Below are positions 42,984-51,932 of a stretch of DNA of 64,000 nucleotides, one piece after another. The stretch spans positions 21,952-85,951 of the forward strand of contig VSIX01000139.1 in the NCBI GenBank assembly GCA_008086245.1, read 5' to 3'. The stretch is from Candidatus Mcinerneyibacterium aminivorans. Lineage in GTDB: Bacteria; Macinerneyibacteriota; Macinerneyibacteria; Macinerneyibacteriales; Macinerneyibacteriaceae. The notes under the pieces are model-generated. The model had not been told where the DNA came from, searched no databases, and saw only the letters and a program-made list of their open reading frames with translations. Position 1 is the first letter of the stretch. The number at the start of each line of letters is the position of its first letter. A program made the position numbers and the translations under genes.

Positions 42984-45900
42984 ATGAAATTTGGAAAATT
43001 AGTAATAGATAGACCTAAAGGGTTTATATTAATATTCATAGTTATTCTTATAGCCGGAATCTATGCAATGATAAATATTCCAAAGGAAGATTTGCCGGAT
43101 GTGGCTTATCCGAAACTTACTGTTCAGACCACATGGAGAGGGCAATCTCCTGAAAATATGGTTAAATATGTCACTTCGGTTATTGAAGAAAATTTAAACT
43201 CCATAAGGGGTATTAAAAAAATAACATCTGATAGTTACAAGGGATTTACACGAATCACCCTTGAGCTTGAAAGAGATGTCGATGTGGATTTTCAGATGTT
43301 TCTGGTCAATGAAAAATTATCCTCAATTAGGGATAAATTGCCGCCTAAACTCGGAGATATTGAAGTTAACAATTTTGTTCCCCAGGATATTGATGAAACA
43401 ACCTTTTTTAGTTTATATCTTTTTAGTAATTCAAAAGATAAATATAATCTTTCGAAATTTGCCGAAGAAAAGTTAAAAAGGGAGCTTGCACAAATACAGG
43501 GGGTTTCGGAAATATCGGTAAGAGGAGGTGTTCAGAAGGAATTAAAGATTGAATACGAAAGTGACATAATAGAGAAATATAATATAAATTTTAACAATTT
43601 TTTCATGAAATTAATTAATTCAAATGAAAAAATATCACTGGGCAAAGTGAATGTGGCAAATAAAAGGCTATACATGACATTTACCAATAAGATAGATTTG
43701 AATAATGTTGAGAACTTCAAAATTCAGGATGGTATAAATGCTGGAAATGTTGCTGATATATATTTTCAGGACAGCGAACCGAGGACAATTCATCGTGTCA
43801 ATGGAGGACCTGCAGTGTATGTTGTTCTGGCTAAAGCCAAAAATGCCAATGCAATTATCGTTTCCAATAAAGTTAAGAATAAACTTAAAAAAATTAAATC
43901 CAGAAATCCCGATATTAATTATAAGATTCAGGACAATGAAGGGAAGAAAGTATTAGAAGGATACAGAGATATATTGCTGAGGATAGTTATTTCTATTGTG
44001 GCAATTTTTCTGGTGTTGTTTTCATTCATGAGACATATAAAACCTTCATTAATTACCATGGGATCAATATTTTTATCTGTTTCCTTTTCGATTAACTTTT
44101 TATTTTTTTCGGGGGAGTCATTAAATACCTTCACCATTAGTGGAATAGCACTAGCATTTGGTTTATTGGTGGATAATGCTGTTGTTGTTTATGAAAATAT
44201 TCACAAACATTTTTATAGTGGAAAATCCATAAAAGAATCTATAATGTTATCCTTTAGGGAAATGTTTATTCCTATAATTGCATCCACTTTTACAACTGTT
44301 TGTGTTGTTATACCTTTTATTTTCCTTCAGGAAGAATTGAAGATATATTATATCCCGTTTGCCAAGACTGTTGTAGTTTCTTTAATTGCATCTGTATTTA
44401 TATCTTTTTCTTTAATTCCTATAGCTTTTAGTTACCTGCACATAGAAGAAAAAATTCAAAAGTCAAAAAACAAGATTATAGAACTCTATAAAAGATATAT
44501 TGCAAACATATTAAAATACAGATATTTTGCTCTGGTTGTTTTGGTATTTATTCTGGGGTTTAGTATTTTAAAGTTTGTTAAGGATGTGGATAAAAGTTCA
44601 TTTTCCTGGGGAGGAAGGGATTATAATCCCTATGTTACATGCTATTTTAGATCGAAACCGAATGTCCCTAAATTTAGACTTGAAAATGCTGTAAAACAGT
44701 TTGAGGGGCTTATAGAAGGAAATCAGATAGTAGACTATTATAGAACATCGGTTAGTGATACAGAGGCAAGAGTTCTGGTTTATTTTAAAGATGAATATGA
44801 GGGAAGTGCCGGGGCATATTCTTTGAGGGAAAAGCTGAAAATTTATGGAAACAGAATGTCTCAGGTTTATGTAACTGTTTACGGCATAGGGCCTTCATTT
44901 GGTGGAGGATTTTCCGGTAGTGTGAGATATTCATCGCAGATATATTTACAGGGATATAATTATGAGAAATTAAAAACCTTCGCACGAAGATTTGAAACTA
45001 CTCTGTTAAATTTTAGAGAAATATCGGATGTTAAACTGGGAGTTGTGAGAAAGGATTCCACTCAAATTGTAAATGTTAAACTTCAGGCCGACAAACTGGA
45101 TGCTTTTGATTTAGATATTTCAGAAATTCAGCAAAAAGTATCCTATTTGATAAGAGAGGGTGTTTATGAAGATATTATCAAATATGATAATGATTATATC
45201 AATCTGGCTTTTGAAGCAAAAAACAAAATTAATCTGTTTGAATTAAAAAATCTGTATATAAAGGAAGGAATTAAATTAAGTGATATTTCTGAAATTACAT
45301 TGGAAGGGAGTACCCGATCAATTGAAAGAGAAAATCAGGTCTATAACTACCCGATTTCCTATGAATATTCGGGAGGTTATCAGGATCGGGAGGAGTTTGA
45401 GGAATCTTTAGCCAATAATCTTAATTATCCTCCGGGTTTTTCCCTAAAAACCGAGGATAAAAATAGATGGTGGTGGGATGAAGAGCAGGATTACCAGAGG
45501 ATACTTGTTCTTCTTGGATTTGCAATTCTTCTTATTTATATGGTTATTTCTGCACTTTATGAAAGCTACAGTGAACCTTTCATTATTTTAATAACCCTCC
45601 CTCTTGCTTTTGTGGGAGTTATATGGTTGTATTATCTTTTCAATCTTACATTTGGTGTTCATGCAATTATGGGATCAATGCTTTTAGCCGGGATTGTTGT
45701 TAATAACGCAATAATTATGATAAACCATATAAATCACTTAAGAAGAGAAAAGAATCATACAAAAGTTGAGGGCATAATCATTGGAGCAGCAGATAGGTTT
45801 AGACCTATTTTGATTACATCTTTTACAACAATTATGGGGCTTCTGCCAATAATTATTTTCTCAACAGAGAAAGCAAGGGGCTCGGAAGAAAAGATCTGGA

Positions 45901-46187
45901 AGCATTTAAGTTATGCAACGGTTGGGGGGTTAACAACTGCAACTATTTTTACTTTAACCTTTATGCCGCTTTTATATTATTTCTTTGCAAAAAAGAGAGA
46001 AAAGGACAAACCCTACCAGGACAGTGGAGTTTGGAAATTTTTAAAGAGTATTGAATGGAAAAAATTACCTTCAAGGTTGCTATATTTAATTAAAAATATT
46101 AGCTGGAAGCAAATTTTAAAAAAAAGTCCAGCTGCACTGAAAAGAATAGTTGTTAAAGTATTTAATAAAATTTTCAGAAGAAGGTAG
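42984..46187 (+). CDS. RND-family efflux transporter, first pump subunit
   Basis: A 1067-aa inner-membrane RND transporter with the usual two repeats of six helices and two periplasmic loops. Signatures: N-terminal IPKEDLPDVAYPKLTVQTTW, the helix 4 motif ALAFGLLVDNAVVVYENIHK with the proton-relay Asp, and in the second half MLLAGIVVNNAIIMINHINH and RFRPILITSFTTIMGLLPII. A Lys-rich cytoplasmic tail of about 80 residues follows. The helix 4 motif has one Asp (VDN) instead of the AcrB pair, as in many HAE-type pumps. It heads an operon with a TolC-like gene, an adaptor gene and a second RND gene. Confidence 0.93.
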   Translation: MKFGKLVIDRPKGFILIFIVILIAGIYAMINIPKEDLPDVAYPKLTVQTTWRGQSPENMVKYVTSVIEENLNSIRGIKKITSDSYKGFTRITLELERDVDVDFQMFLVNEKLSSIRDKLPPKLGDIEVNNFVPQDIDETTFFSLYLFSNSKDKYNLSKFAEEKLKRELAQIQGVSEISVRGGVQKELKIEYESDIIEKYNINFNNFFMKLINSNEKISLGKVNVANKRLYMTFTNKIDLNNVENFKIQDGINAGNVADIYFQDSEPRTIHRVNGGPAVYVVLAKAKNANAIIVSNKVKNKLKKIKSRNPDINYKIQDNEGKKVLEGYRDILLRIVISIVAIFLVLFSFMRHIKPSLITMGSIFLSVSFSINFLFFSGESLNTFTISGIALAFGLLVDNAVVVYENIHKHFYSGKSIKESIMLSFREMFIPIIASTFTTVCVVIPFIFLQEELKIYYIPFAKTVVVSLIASVFISFSLIPIAFSYLHIEEKIQKSKNKIIELYKRYIANILKYRYFALVVLVFILGFSILKFVKDVDKSSFSWGGRDYNPYVTCYFRSKPNVPKFRLENAVKQFEGLIEGNQIVDYYRTSVSDTEARVLVYFKDEYEGSAGAYSLREKLKIYGNRMSQVYVTVYGIGPSFGGGFSGSVRYSSQIYLQGYNYEKLKTFARRFETTLLNFREISDVKLGVVRKDSTQIVNVKLQADKLDAFDLDISEIQQKVSYLIREGVYEDIIKYDNDYINLAFEAKNKINLFELKNLYIKEGIKLSDISEITLEGSTRSIERENQVYNYPISYEYSGGYQDREEFEESLANNLNYPPGFSLKTEDKNRWWWDEEQDYQRILVLLGFAILLIYMVISALYESYSEPFIILITLPLAFVGVIWLYYLFNLTFGVHAIMGSMLLAGIVVNNAIIMINHINHLRREKNHTKVEGIIIGAADRFRPILITSFTTIMGLLPIIIFSTEKARGSEEKIWKHLSYATVGGLTTATIFTLTFMPLLYYFFAKKREKDKPYQDSGVWKFLKSIEWKKLPSRLLYLIKNISWKQILKKSPAALKRIVVKVFNKIFRRR

Positions 46188-46206
46188 ACAGGGAGGAACA
46201 GAAATT

Positions 46207-47604
46207 ATGAAAAAATTGTATTTAGTTTTATTTGTAGCTATATTTGTAATTACATCCTATTCAATGACTTTTCAGGAGTATCTTGATATAGTTTTCGAAA
46301 AAAGCGATATTAAAAGGGATGTGAAACTTTATAAAAAAAGAAACCATTATGATAATTTAAATAATTTGTCCATGATAATCCCTAGAGCTGATATTAACAT
46401 AAATATTCCTGAATATTCATATTATGATGAGACAGAATATTTGGATGAACAAAATAATGCATACAGTAGTGAAAATTTAAGTTATGGTGCAAATGTATCG
46501 ATATCTCAATATTTGCCTACAAATACCGAAATAAATTCAAAGCTTTATTATAATTATTACCAGAATTACAGGGAAGCGGGGTATGAAAAAGATGGCCTTA
46601 GCGGTCAAACCCTTGAGTTTACTATCAACCAAAATATCTGGGGTACAAATAAAGGATTTCATTATTATAAAATATGGCGAAATGAATCAAAAATAAATAA
46701 TATTCAAAATGATAGATATAATCTTGAGATCTTGAAGGAAGCTTATACGAATTACATAGATTATTTAATAGCCAAAAGAAATTATCTTTTAAATAAGAAA
46801 ATGTATGAAAGATACAGGGATATATATGAAAGTGCTAAAAACAAATACAAAATGGGTTTATTTGATTTAATAACATATAACCGGGTTAAAAAGGAATATA
46901 AATTTTATGAACTCGATTTTAATGACTCAAAAAGGAAGTTGAAAAGTCAAAAGCAGAGTTTGGAGATGTTTTTAAATACAGAGTTTAATGATATCGAATT
47001 TTCTGTGGAAAATATAGGATATGATATTTTTGAGGGAAAGCAGCCAGAGGCCAGGATAACTGAAAAAAAATTGGAGTTTGATAATGCATACAGAAATTAT
47101 AAATTTAATAAGGCAAACAGCGAAGTTAAACTATATGCCAGTATTAGCAGTAAATACAGCAATTTCGGAGAAGAAGATTTTAGTGGAATAGAAAATGATA
47201 ATTACAGTATCTCGATGACTCTTTCGATACCTTTTGCAAATCTTAGTAAAGTGTCCAGTTTAAATAATGCTGAAATTAATTATCTAATTGAAAAATATAA
47301 GAAAGAAGATGAAATTGAAAATATCAGAATTAACTATAAAAATTTGAAGTCAGATTTAAAGAATTATCATGAAAAATTAGCCCTGTATGACGACATTCTT
47401 CCGGATTTAAAGGAAAATTATAATATAAGCTTGAAAAGATTTAATATGGGGATGATTACTCTTGAAGAGTTAAGGAGCATAGAAAATGAATATATAAATG
47501 CTGAGTTAAACTATCTACGAGCTTTAAAAAACTATAATTTGACAGCCATCGAACTGGGCAAGTATATTGGTAATATTGACAAAATAATGGAGGAATTATT
47601 ATGA
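46207..47604 (+). CDS. TolC-family outer-membrane efflux protein
   Basis: A 465-aa outer-membrane channel protein. It has a signal peptide (MKKLYLVLFVAIFVITSYSM), a short beta-barrel region rich in Tyr and Asn, and long alpha-helical segments in two similar halves. Typical are YESAKNKYKMGLFDLITYNR in the first half and LKRFNMGMITLEELRSIENE in the second, where the Gly-(M/L)-(I/F)-(D/T) pattern marks OEP repeats. ATG 46207 follows GGGAGG; an ATG at 46150 lies inside the previous gene. It ends in ATGA, overlapping the adaptor gene. Confidence 0.88.
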   Translation: MKKLYLVLFVAIFVITSYSMTFQEYLDIVFEKSDIKRDVKLYKKRNHYDNLNNLSMIIPRADININIPEYSYYDETEYLDEQNNAYSSENLSYGANVSISQYLPTNTEINSKLYYNYYQNYREAGYEKDGLSGQTLEFTINQNIWGTNKGFHYYKIWRNESKINNIQNDRYNLEILKEAYTNYIDYLIAKRNYLLNKKMYERYRDIYESAKNKYKMGLFDLITYNRVKKEYKFYELDFNDSKRKLKSQKQSLEMFLNTEFNDIEFSVENIGYDIFEGKQPEARITEKKLEFDNAYRNYKFNKANSEVKLYASISSKYSNFGEEDFSGIENDNYSISMTLSIPFANLSKVSSLNNAEINYLIEKYKKEDEIENIRINYKNLKSDLKNYHEKLALYDDILPDLKENYNISLKRFNMGMITLEELRSIENEYINAELNYLRALKNYNLTAIELGKYIGNIDKIMEELL

Positions 47605-48776
47605 AAAAAATAATAACAATTTTAATCATATTGGCAATTGTAGGTGCAGGTTTATTTTCGTATTTTAAATTTTTCAAATCAGATAAACAAAACACAGAAG
47701 ATAAAAGTAAAACCCTGGCTGCACCTGTTCCAGTTGAAGTTGCTAAATCAATAAAAGGAGATCTTCCACTCTATATCTCATCTTCTGGTAAGCTTGAAGC
47801 AAAAAAAATTAATGATTATACCGCTGAAGTTTCAGGTAATATTTCTTTAAATGTCAGGGAGGGAGAATCTGTTAAGAAAGGGGAGCTGCTTTTTGAAATT
47901 GATAATACCGATTATAAAGTTGCATATCAACAGGCTCTGCTTGAATATAAAAAATCTTATATAGAATATGTGGCTATCAGTGAAGATATAAACAGTGAAG
48001 ATTTGAAAGTCAAAATAGATAAGAAAAATTTGTTTTCAAGTGATAATGAAATTGAAAAAATTCAAAAAAATATATTAGAAGAAATTAAAAGCAAGGACAT
48101 TACGGAAAACAGGATCCAGTATAGATTGGGAGAAAAAGAAATGGCCTTAAAAAAGGCTTTAGCCGATTATAGAAAATGCAAAATTAGAGCACCCTTTTCC
48201 GGGGTTGTAGGAAATATTGATATATCGGAAGGGGAGTATGTAAAACCAAATGATAAGATTATGACATTAGCAGATATTTCGACCCTGAGAATTAAAGCAA
48301 AAATTATTTCCAAGGATTTAAATAAATTAAAAGAGAATTCACCTGCTGTGGTATTTCCGATAATTAATGATAAGGAGTATGAAGGATATATTTATTCGAT
48401 CAATCCAATAATTTCACAAAATAATTCAACATATGCAGTTGTTGAGATTAACAATCAAAATAGGGAATTAAAACCGGGGATGTTTTGCGATGTAAAGCTT
48501 CAATACGACTTATTAAAAGATAGGGTTCTGGTACCCCAGGAAGCAGTTCTTGAAAGAGAAGAGCAGAAGCTTGTTTTTGTGATAAGAGAGAGAAATGATG
48601 AAAAGCTGGCCTACTGGAATTATGTAGATATAGGAGCACAAAATTATGAATATATTGAAATAGAAGATAAACTTGAAGCCGGTAAAACCGTTATAGTAAA
48701 GGGACATTATACTATAAGCCATAAATCTGCAGTTACAATAAATGAAAATACCGATAAAAATAAATCCAAAAAATAG
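47601..48776 (+). CDS. RND efflux periplasmic adaptor (membrane fusion protein)
   Basis: A 391-aa HlyD/AcrA-type adaptor. It is anchored by an N-terminal helix (IITILIILAIVGAGLFSYFK). The lipoyl half motifs are GKLEAKKINDYTAEVSGNIS and RAPFSGVVGNIDISEGEYVK, with a helical hairpin of about 100 residues between them. The beta-barrel domain includes LADISTLRIKAKI and LKPGMFCDVKL, then a membrane-proximal domain. It links the RND pumps to the TolC-like protein. It overlaps tolC by four bases and lies 12 bases before the second RND gene. There is one adaptor for two pumps. Confidence 0.9.
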   Translation: MKKIITILIILAIVGAGLFSYFKFFKSDKQNTEDKSKTLAAPVPVEVAKSIKGDLPLYISSSGKLEAKKINDYTAEVSGNISLNVREGESVKKGELLFEIDNTDYKVAYQQALLEYKKSYIEYVAISEDINSEDLKVKIDKKNLFSSDNEIEKIQKNILEEIKSKDITENRIQYRLGEKEMALKKALADYRKCKIRAPFSGVVGNIDISEGEYVKPNDKIMTLADISTLRIKAKIISKDLNKLKENSPAVVFPIINDKEYEGYIYSINPIISQNNSTYAVVEINNQNRELKPGMFCDVKLQYDLLKDRVLVPQEAVLEREEQKLVFVIRERNDEKLAYWNYVDIGAQNYEYIEIEDKLEAGKTVIVKGHYTISHKSAVTINENTDKNKSKK

Positions 48777-48788
48777 TGGAGGGGTAAA

Positions 48789-51700
48789 ATGAGTTTGCCA
48801 AAATTTTCGGTTAAAAGACCTGTTACAATAACTATGATGTTTTTGGGGATAGTACTGCTTGGATTTATATCTTATAAATCACTAAACATAGAACTTCTCC
48901 CCTCTATAGATATACCCAAAATAGTTGTTGAGACAAAAGTTAATAATTCTCCTCCTGAAGAAATAGATAACAATGTTACCCAGAAAATTGAAAAAATACT
49001 AAGCACTCTTCCAAATGTAAAAAAAGTGCATTCTATATCTACTGATGAAAAATCGTTTGTTACAGTGGAATTTTTCTGGGGCGAGGATATGGAATATGTA
49101 ATGCTTAAAGCAAGGGAGAAACTTGATAAGGTTAGTAATGAGCTCCCGGAAGATGCCGAAAAACCAAACATTCTTTATTTTGACCCCTCACAGGCTCCAA
49201 TATTGAACATAATGGTCAAGAGTGAAGGAAGCTTTCTGGCTCTCAGCAATTTTGTGAGAGAAAATGTGAAAAGAAGGCTGGAAAGAATTGAGGGGGTGGC
49301 ACAATGCGAGTTAATTGGAGAGGATGAGGAAGAAATTAAGATTTTAATCTCAAATCGTTCGATGGTTGTTAATGATATATCTTATTCCAAACTGGAAAAT
49401 GTTTTAAAACAGAATAATATTACCAGCAGTGCCGGGAAAATTGGTGATCAGAATTATGAATATTCAATTTCTCTGGAAAAAAGCAAATTTACTCCAAAGG
49501 AAATTGCGAACCTTAAGGTGAAAGATAATATCAAAATAGGAGATATAGGCACTGTAAAAAGGGAACCTGCTGAACTTGAACAATTTTCCAAATTTAACGG
49601 CGAAAGGGGTTTAAGTTTACAAATTATAAAGACATCAAATGCAAACACTGTTAGGGTCTCGGAGAAGATTAGAAAAGAAATAGCAAAAATTGAAAAAGCT
49701 GAAAGCGGAATAACTTTTAAAACATTATATGATGACTCGGATACTATTAAAAATGCCGTATATAATGTTATTCTATCGATTGTAATAGGAGGGTTTCTTG
49801 CCTTTTTTGTCTTATTTGTTTTTCTGCATGATTTCAAATCTCCTTTTATTATTGGATTGGCTATGCCGCTATCAATTATTGCTACATTTATAGCTCTTTA
49901 CATAGCCGATATTAGTATAAATATTCTGTCTCTGGGGGGGCTTGCAATAGGTATCGGACTTCTGGTTGATAATTCAATTGTTGTTCTTGAAAATATGGAT
50001 AGGTTTAATCAGCAGGGATTGATGTTAAAAGATGCATCTATAAAGGGAGCCAGTCAAGTATCTATGGCTATTCTTGCCGGAACTCTTACAACAATAGCTG
50101 TATTTGTTCCAGTACTGTATTTAAAAGGTGTTATTGCAGTGCTTTTTAAACAGCAGGCTTTTGTTATTACCGTTTCCCTTCTTGCATCACTTCTTGTTGC
50201 TTTAACACTCTCCCCGATGATGTTCTCCAAAAAGAATAGGCTTGTACAGAAACTGAATAAGCTTATTAAAAGTAAAGGGGAAAAAGCTTTTGATTTAATT
50301 GATAATCTTATTTTTAAATTAAAGGGACTATATGAGAATGCCTTAAACTGGGCTTTAGAAAACAAGAAAAAAACTATTTTATATACTGCAGCAGTATTTG
50401 TGCTGGTATTTTTACTTACTCCTTTTTTAAAGAGGGAGTTTGTACCAAAAGTTCAGGACAATAAATTTTTTATGGAATATAAATTACCCACAGGTTATAC
50501 AATAGAGGGAAATGAAAAATATGTAAAATTTGTTGAGTCTGTTTTAAAAGAAAAAGAAGACTGGATAGATTATTATGTTGTTAATCTTGGAGAATCCTAT
50601 AGTCAGCAGATATCAGGTCTCAACACGGGGTATTTCCTCATATCGCTTTATAAAGCAAACAAAGTAGAAAAGCTGAAAAATTATTTAACAGAAAGTCTTG
50701 AATCAATGAACGGTAAAATAAAGTATTACTCTTCAGGGAGTATTTATAAGGATTTTTTCGAGTTCGGTGAATATGACCTTGAAGTTATTTTGGAGGGTTT
50801 TGAGATTGATTACCTGAATAAAGTGGCTGATAGATTAAAACCAAAACTTGATAATATAAAGGGCTTTCAGCTTGTTATTAAGGACTTAGAGCTTGAGAGG
50901 GAAATACTGGAGCTCGAATTTCAGGAATATTTTAAAAAATCGATAAATATCCCCCTGTATACTGTAATTGAGGAAATTGAAAAACTAACGGTAGGGCAAA
51001 AGGTAACTTCAGTTTATGAAGAAGGTAATGAAATTGATGTAAGAATTAAAAATGAAAGGGGAGTCCCTTCTAAAGAGCAATTTTTTGAAAAAATAATTGA
51101 AGTAGAAGGACAGCAGTATAAGCTCGGAGATATTTTGAAACTGAATAAAGTAAAAGTTCCTAATGAGCTGAAAAGAGAGGATCAGAAGAGAAAGCTTTCC
51201 CTTTTATGTAACATTAAAGGTGTAAGTTTGGAAAAAGCAATAAGCCTGGTACAAAAGCAGTTTTCTGATTTGGATAATACTGATAATATTGAAATTAAAT
51301 TTGGCGGGAAAATTGAAAACATGAAGAAATCCTTTTCCGGATTAGGATTTGCCTTTATATTATCATTAATTCTTGTATATATGATTCTGGGAGTTCAATT
51401 TGAATCATTTTTACAGCCTTTTGTTATTATTCTTGCTGTTCCCCTTGCCCTGATAGGTATAATTCTTGCGCTTTTTGTAACAAACACCTCTATTAATATT
51501 ATGAGTTTAATGGGAACAGTTGTTTTAATCGGGATAGTTGTTAATGATAGTATAGTTAAAATTGATATAATTAATAGACAGAGAGAAGAAGGTTATAATC
51601 TCGTTGAAGCAGTTAAAAGAGGTGGGGAACTGAGATTTAGACCTATTTTAATGACTTCTCTAACAACTATTTTAGGTCTTTTACCTCTGGCTATAGGTCT

Positions 51701-51833
51701 GGGAAAAGGGAGTGAGCTTTCAAGTCCGCTTGCTGTGACAATAATTGGTGGACTTGTAACTTCAACAGTCCTTACCCTGATCGTTATTCCGGTAATTTAT
51801 ATGGTTTTAATAGAATTTACAGAAAATAAATAA
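48789..51833 (+). CDS. RND-family efflux transporter, second pump subunit
   Basis: A 1014-aa RND transporter distinct from the first. Signatures: LNIELLPSIDIPKIVVETKV, the helix 4 motif GLAIGIGLLVDNSIVVLENM, and LMGTVVLIGIVVNDSIVKID with RFRPILMTSLTTILGLLPLA. The periplasmic loops differ strongly from the first pump. It has AGGGG before the ATG. Two different RND genes with one adaptor and one TolC resemble MdtABC, in which two pumps form a heterotrimer; here the order is RND-TolC-adaptor-RND. Substrate is unknown. Confidence 0.93.
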   Translation: MSLPKFSVKRPVTITMMFLGIVLLGFISYKSLNIELLPSIDIPKIVVETKVNNSPPEEIDNNVTQKIEKILSTLPNVKKVHSISTDEKSFVTVEFFWGEDMEYVMLKAREKLDKVSNELPEDAEKPNILYFDPSQAPILNIMVKSEGSFLALSNFVRENVKRRLERIEGVAQCELIGEDEEEIKILISNRSMVVNDISYSKLENVLKQNNITSSAGKIGDQNYEYSISLEKSKFTPKEIANLKVKDNIKIGDIGTVKREPAELEQFSKFNGERGLSLQIIKTSNANTVRVSEKIRKEIAKIEKAESGITFKTLYDDSDTIKNAVYNVILSIVIGGFLAFFVLFVFLHDFKSPFIIGLAMPLSIIATFIALYIADISINILSLGGLAIGIGLLVDNSIVVLENMDRFNQQGLMLKDASIKGASQVSMAILAGTLTTIAVFVPVLYLKGVIAVLFKQQAFVITVSLLASLLVALTLSPMMFSKKNRLVQKLNKLIKSKGEKAFDLIDNLIFKLKGLYENALNWALENKKKTILYTAAVFVLVFLLTPFLKREFVPKVQDNKFFMEYKLPTGYTIEGNEKYVKFVESVLKEKEDWIDYYVVNLGESYSQQISGLNTGYFLISLYKANKVEKLKNYLTESLESMNGKIKYYSSGSIYKDFFEFGEYDLEVILEGFEIDYLNKVADRLKPKLDNIKGFQLVIKDLELEREILELEFQEYFKKSINIPLYTVIEEIEKLTVGQKVTSVYEEGNEIDVRIKNERGVPSKEQFFEKIIEVEGQQYKLGDILKLNKVKVPNELKREDQKRKLSLLCNIKGVSLEKAISLVQKQFSDLDNTDNIEIKFGGKIENMKKSFSGLGFAFILSLILVYMILGVQFESFLQPFVIILAVPLALIGIILALFVTNTSINIMSLMGTVVLIGIVVNDSIVKIDIINRQREEGYNLVEAVKRGGELRFRPILMTSLTTILGLLPLAIGLGKGSELSSPLAVTIIGGLVTSTVLTLIVIPVIYMVLIEFTENK

Positions 51834-51881
51834 AAAATGAATATTAATTCCGGAATTTATTAATAATAAACCAACTCTATC

Positions 51882-51910
51882 TTGAATATTTTGTTTTGAT
51901 TTGCTAAAAT
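51882..51910 (+). promoter_or_regulatory. promoter of the helicase-nuclease gene
   Basis: TTGAAT (51882-51887) and TAAAAT (51905-51910) are 17 bases apart and lie 22 bases before the ATG; AAGGG stands between. Confidence 0.55.
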
Positions 51911-51932
51911 AATTCAAAAGAAGGGTTGGTTT

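Noticed and set aside
51842..51868. Palindrome around TTCCGGAA after the second RND gene, possibly a collapsed family A core
   Set aside because: Only ten bases match and the flanks do not resemble the repeat; it may be a weak terminator by chance.
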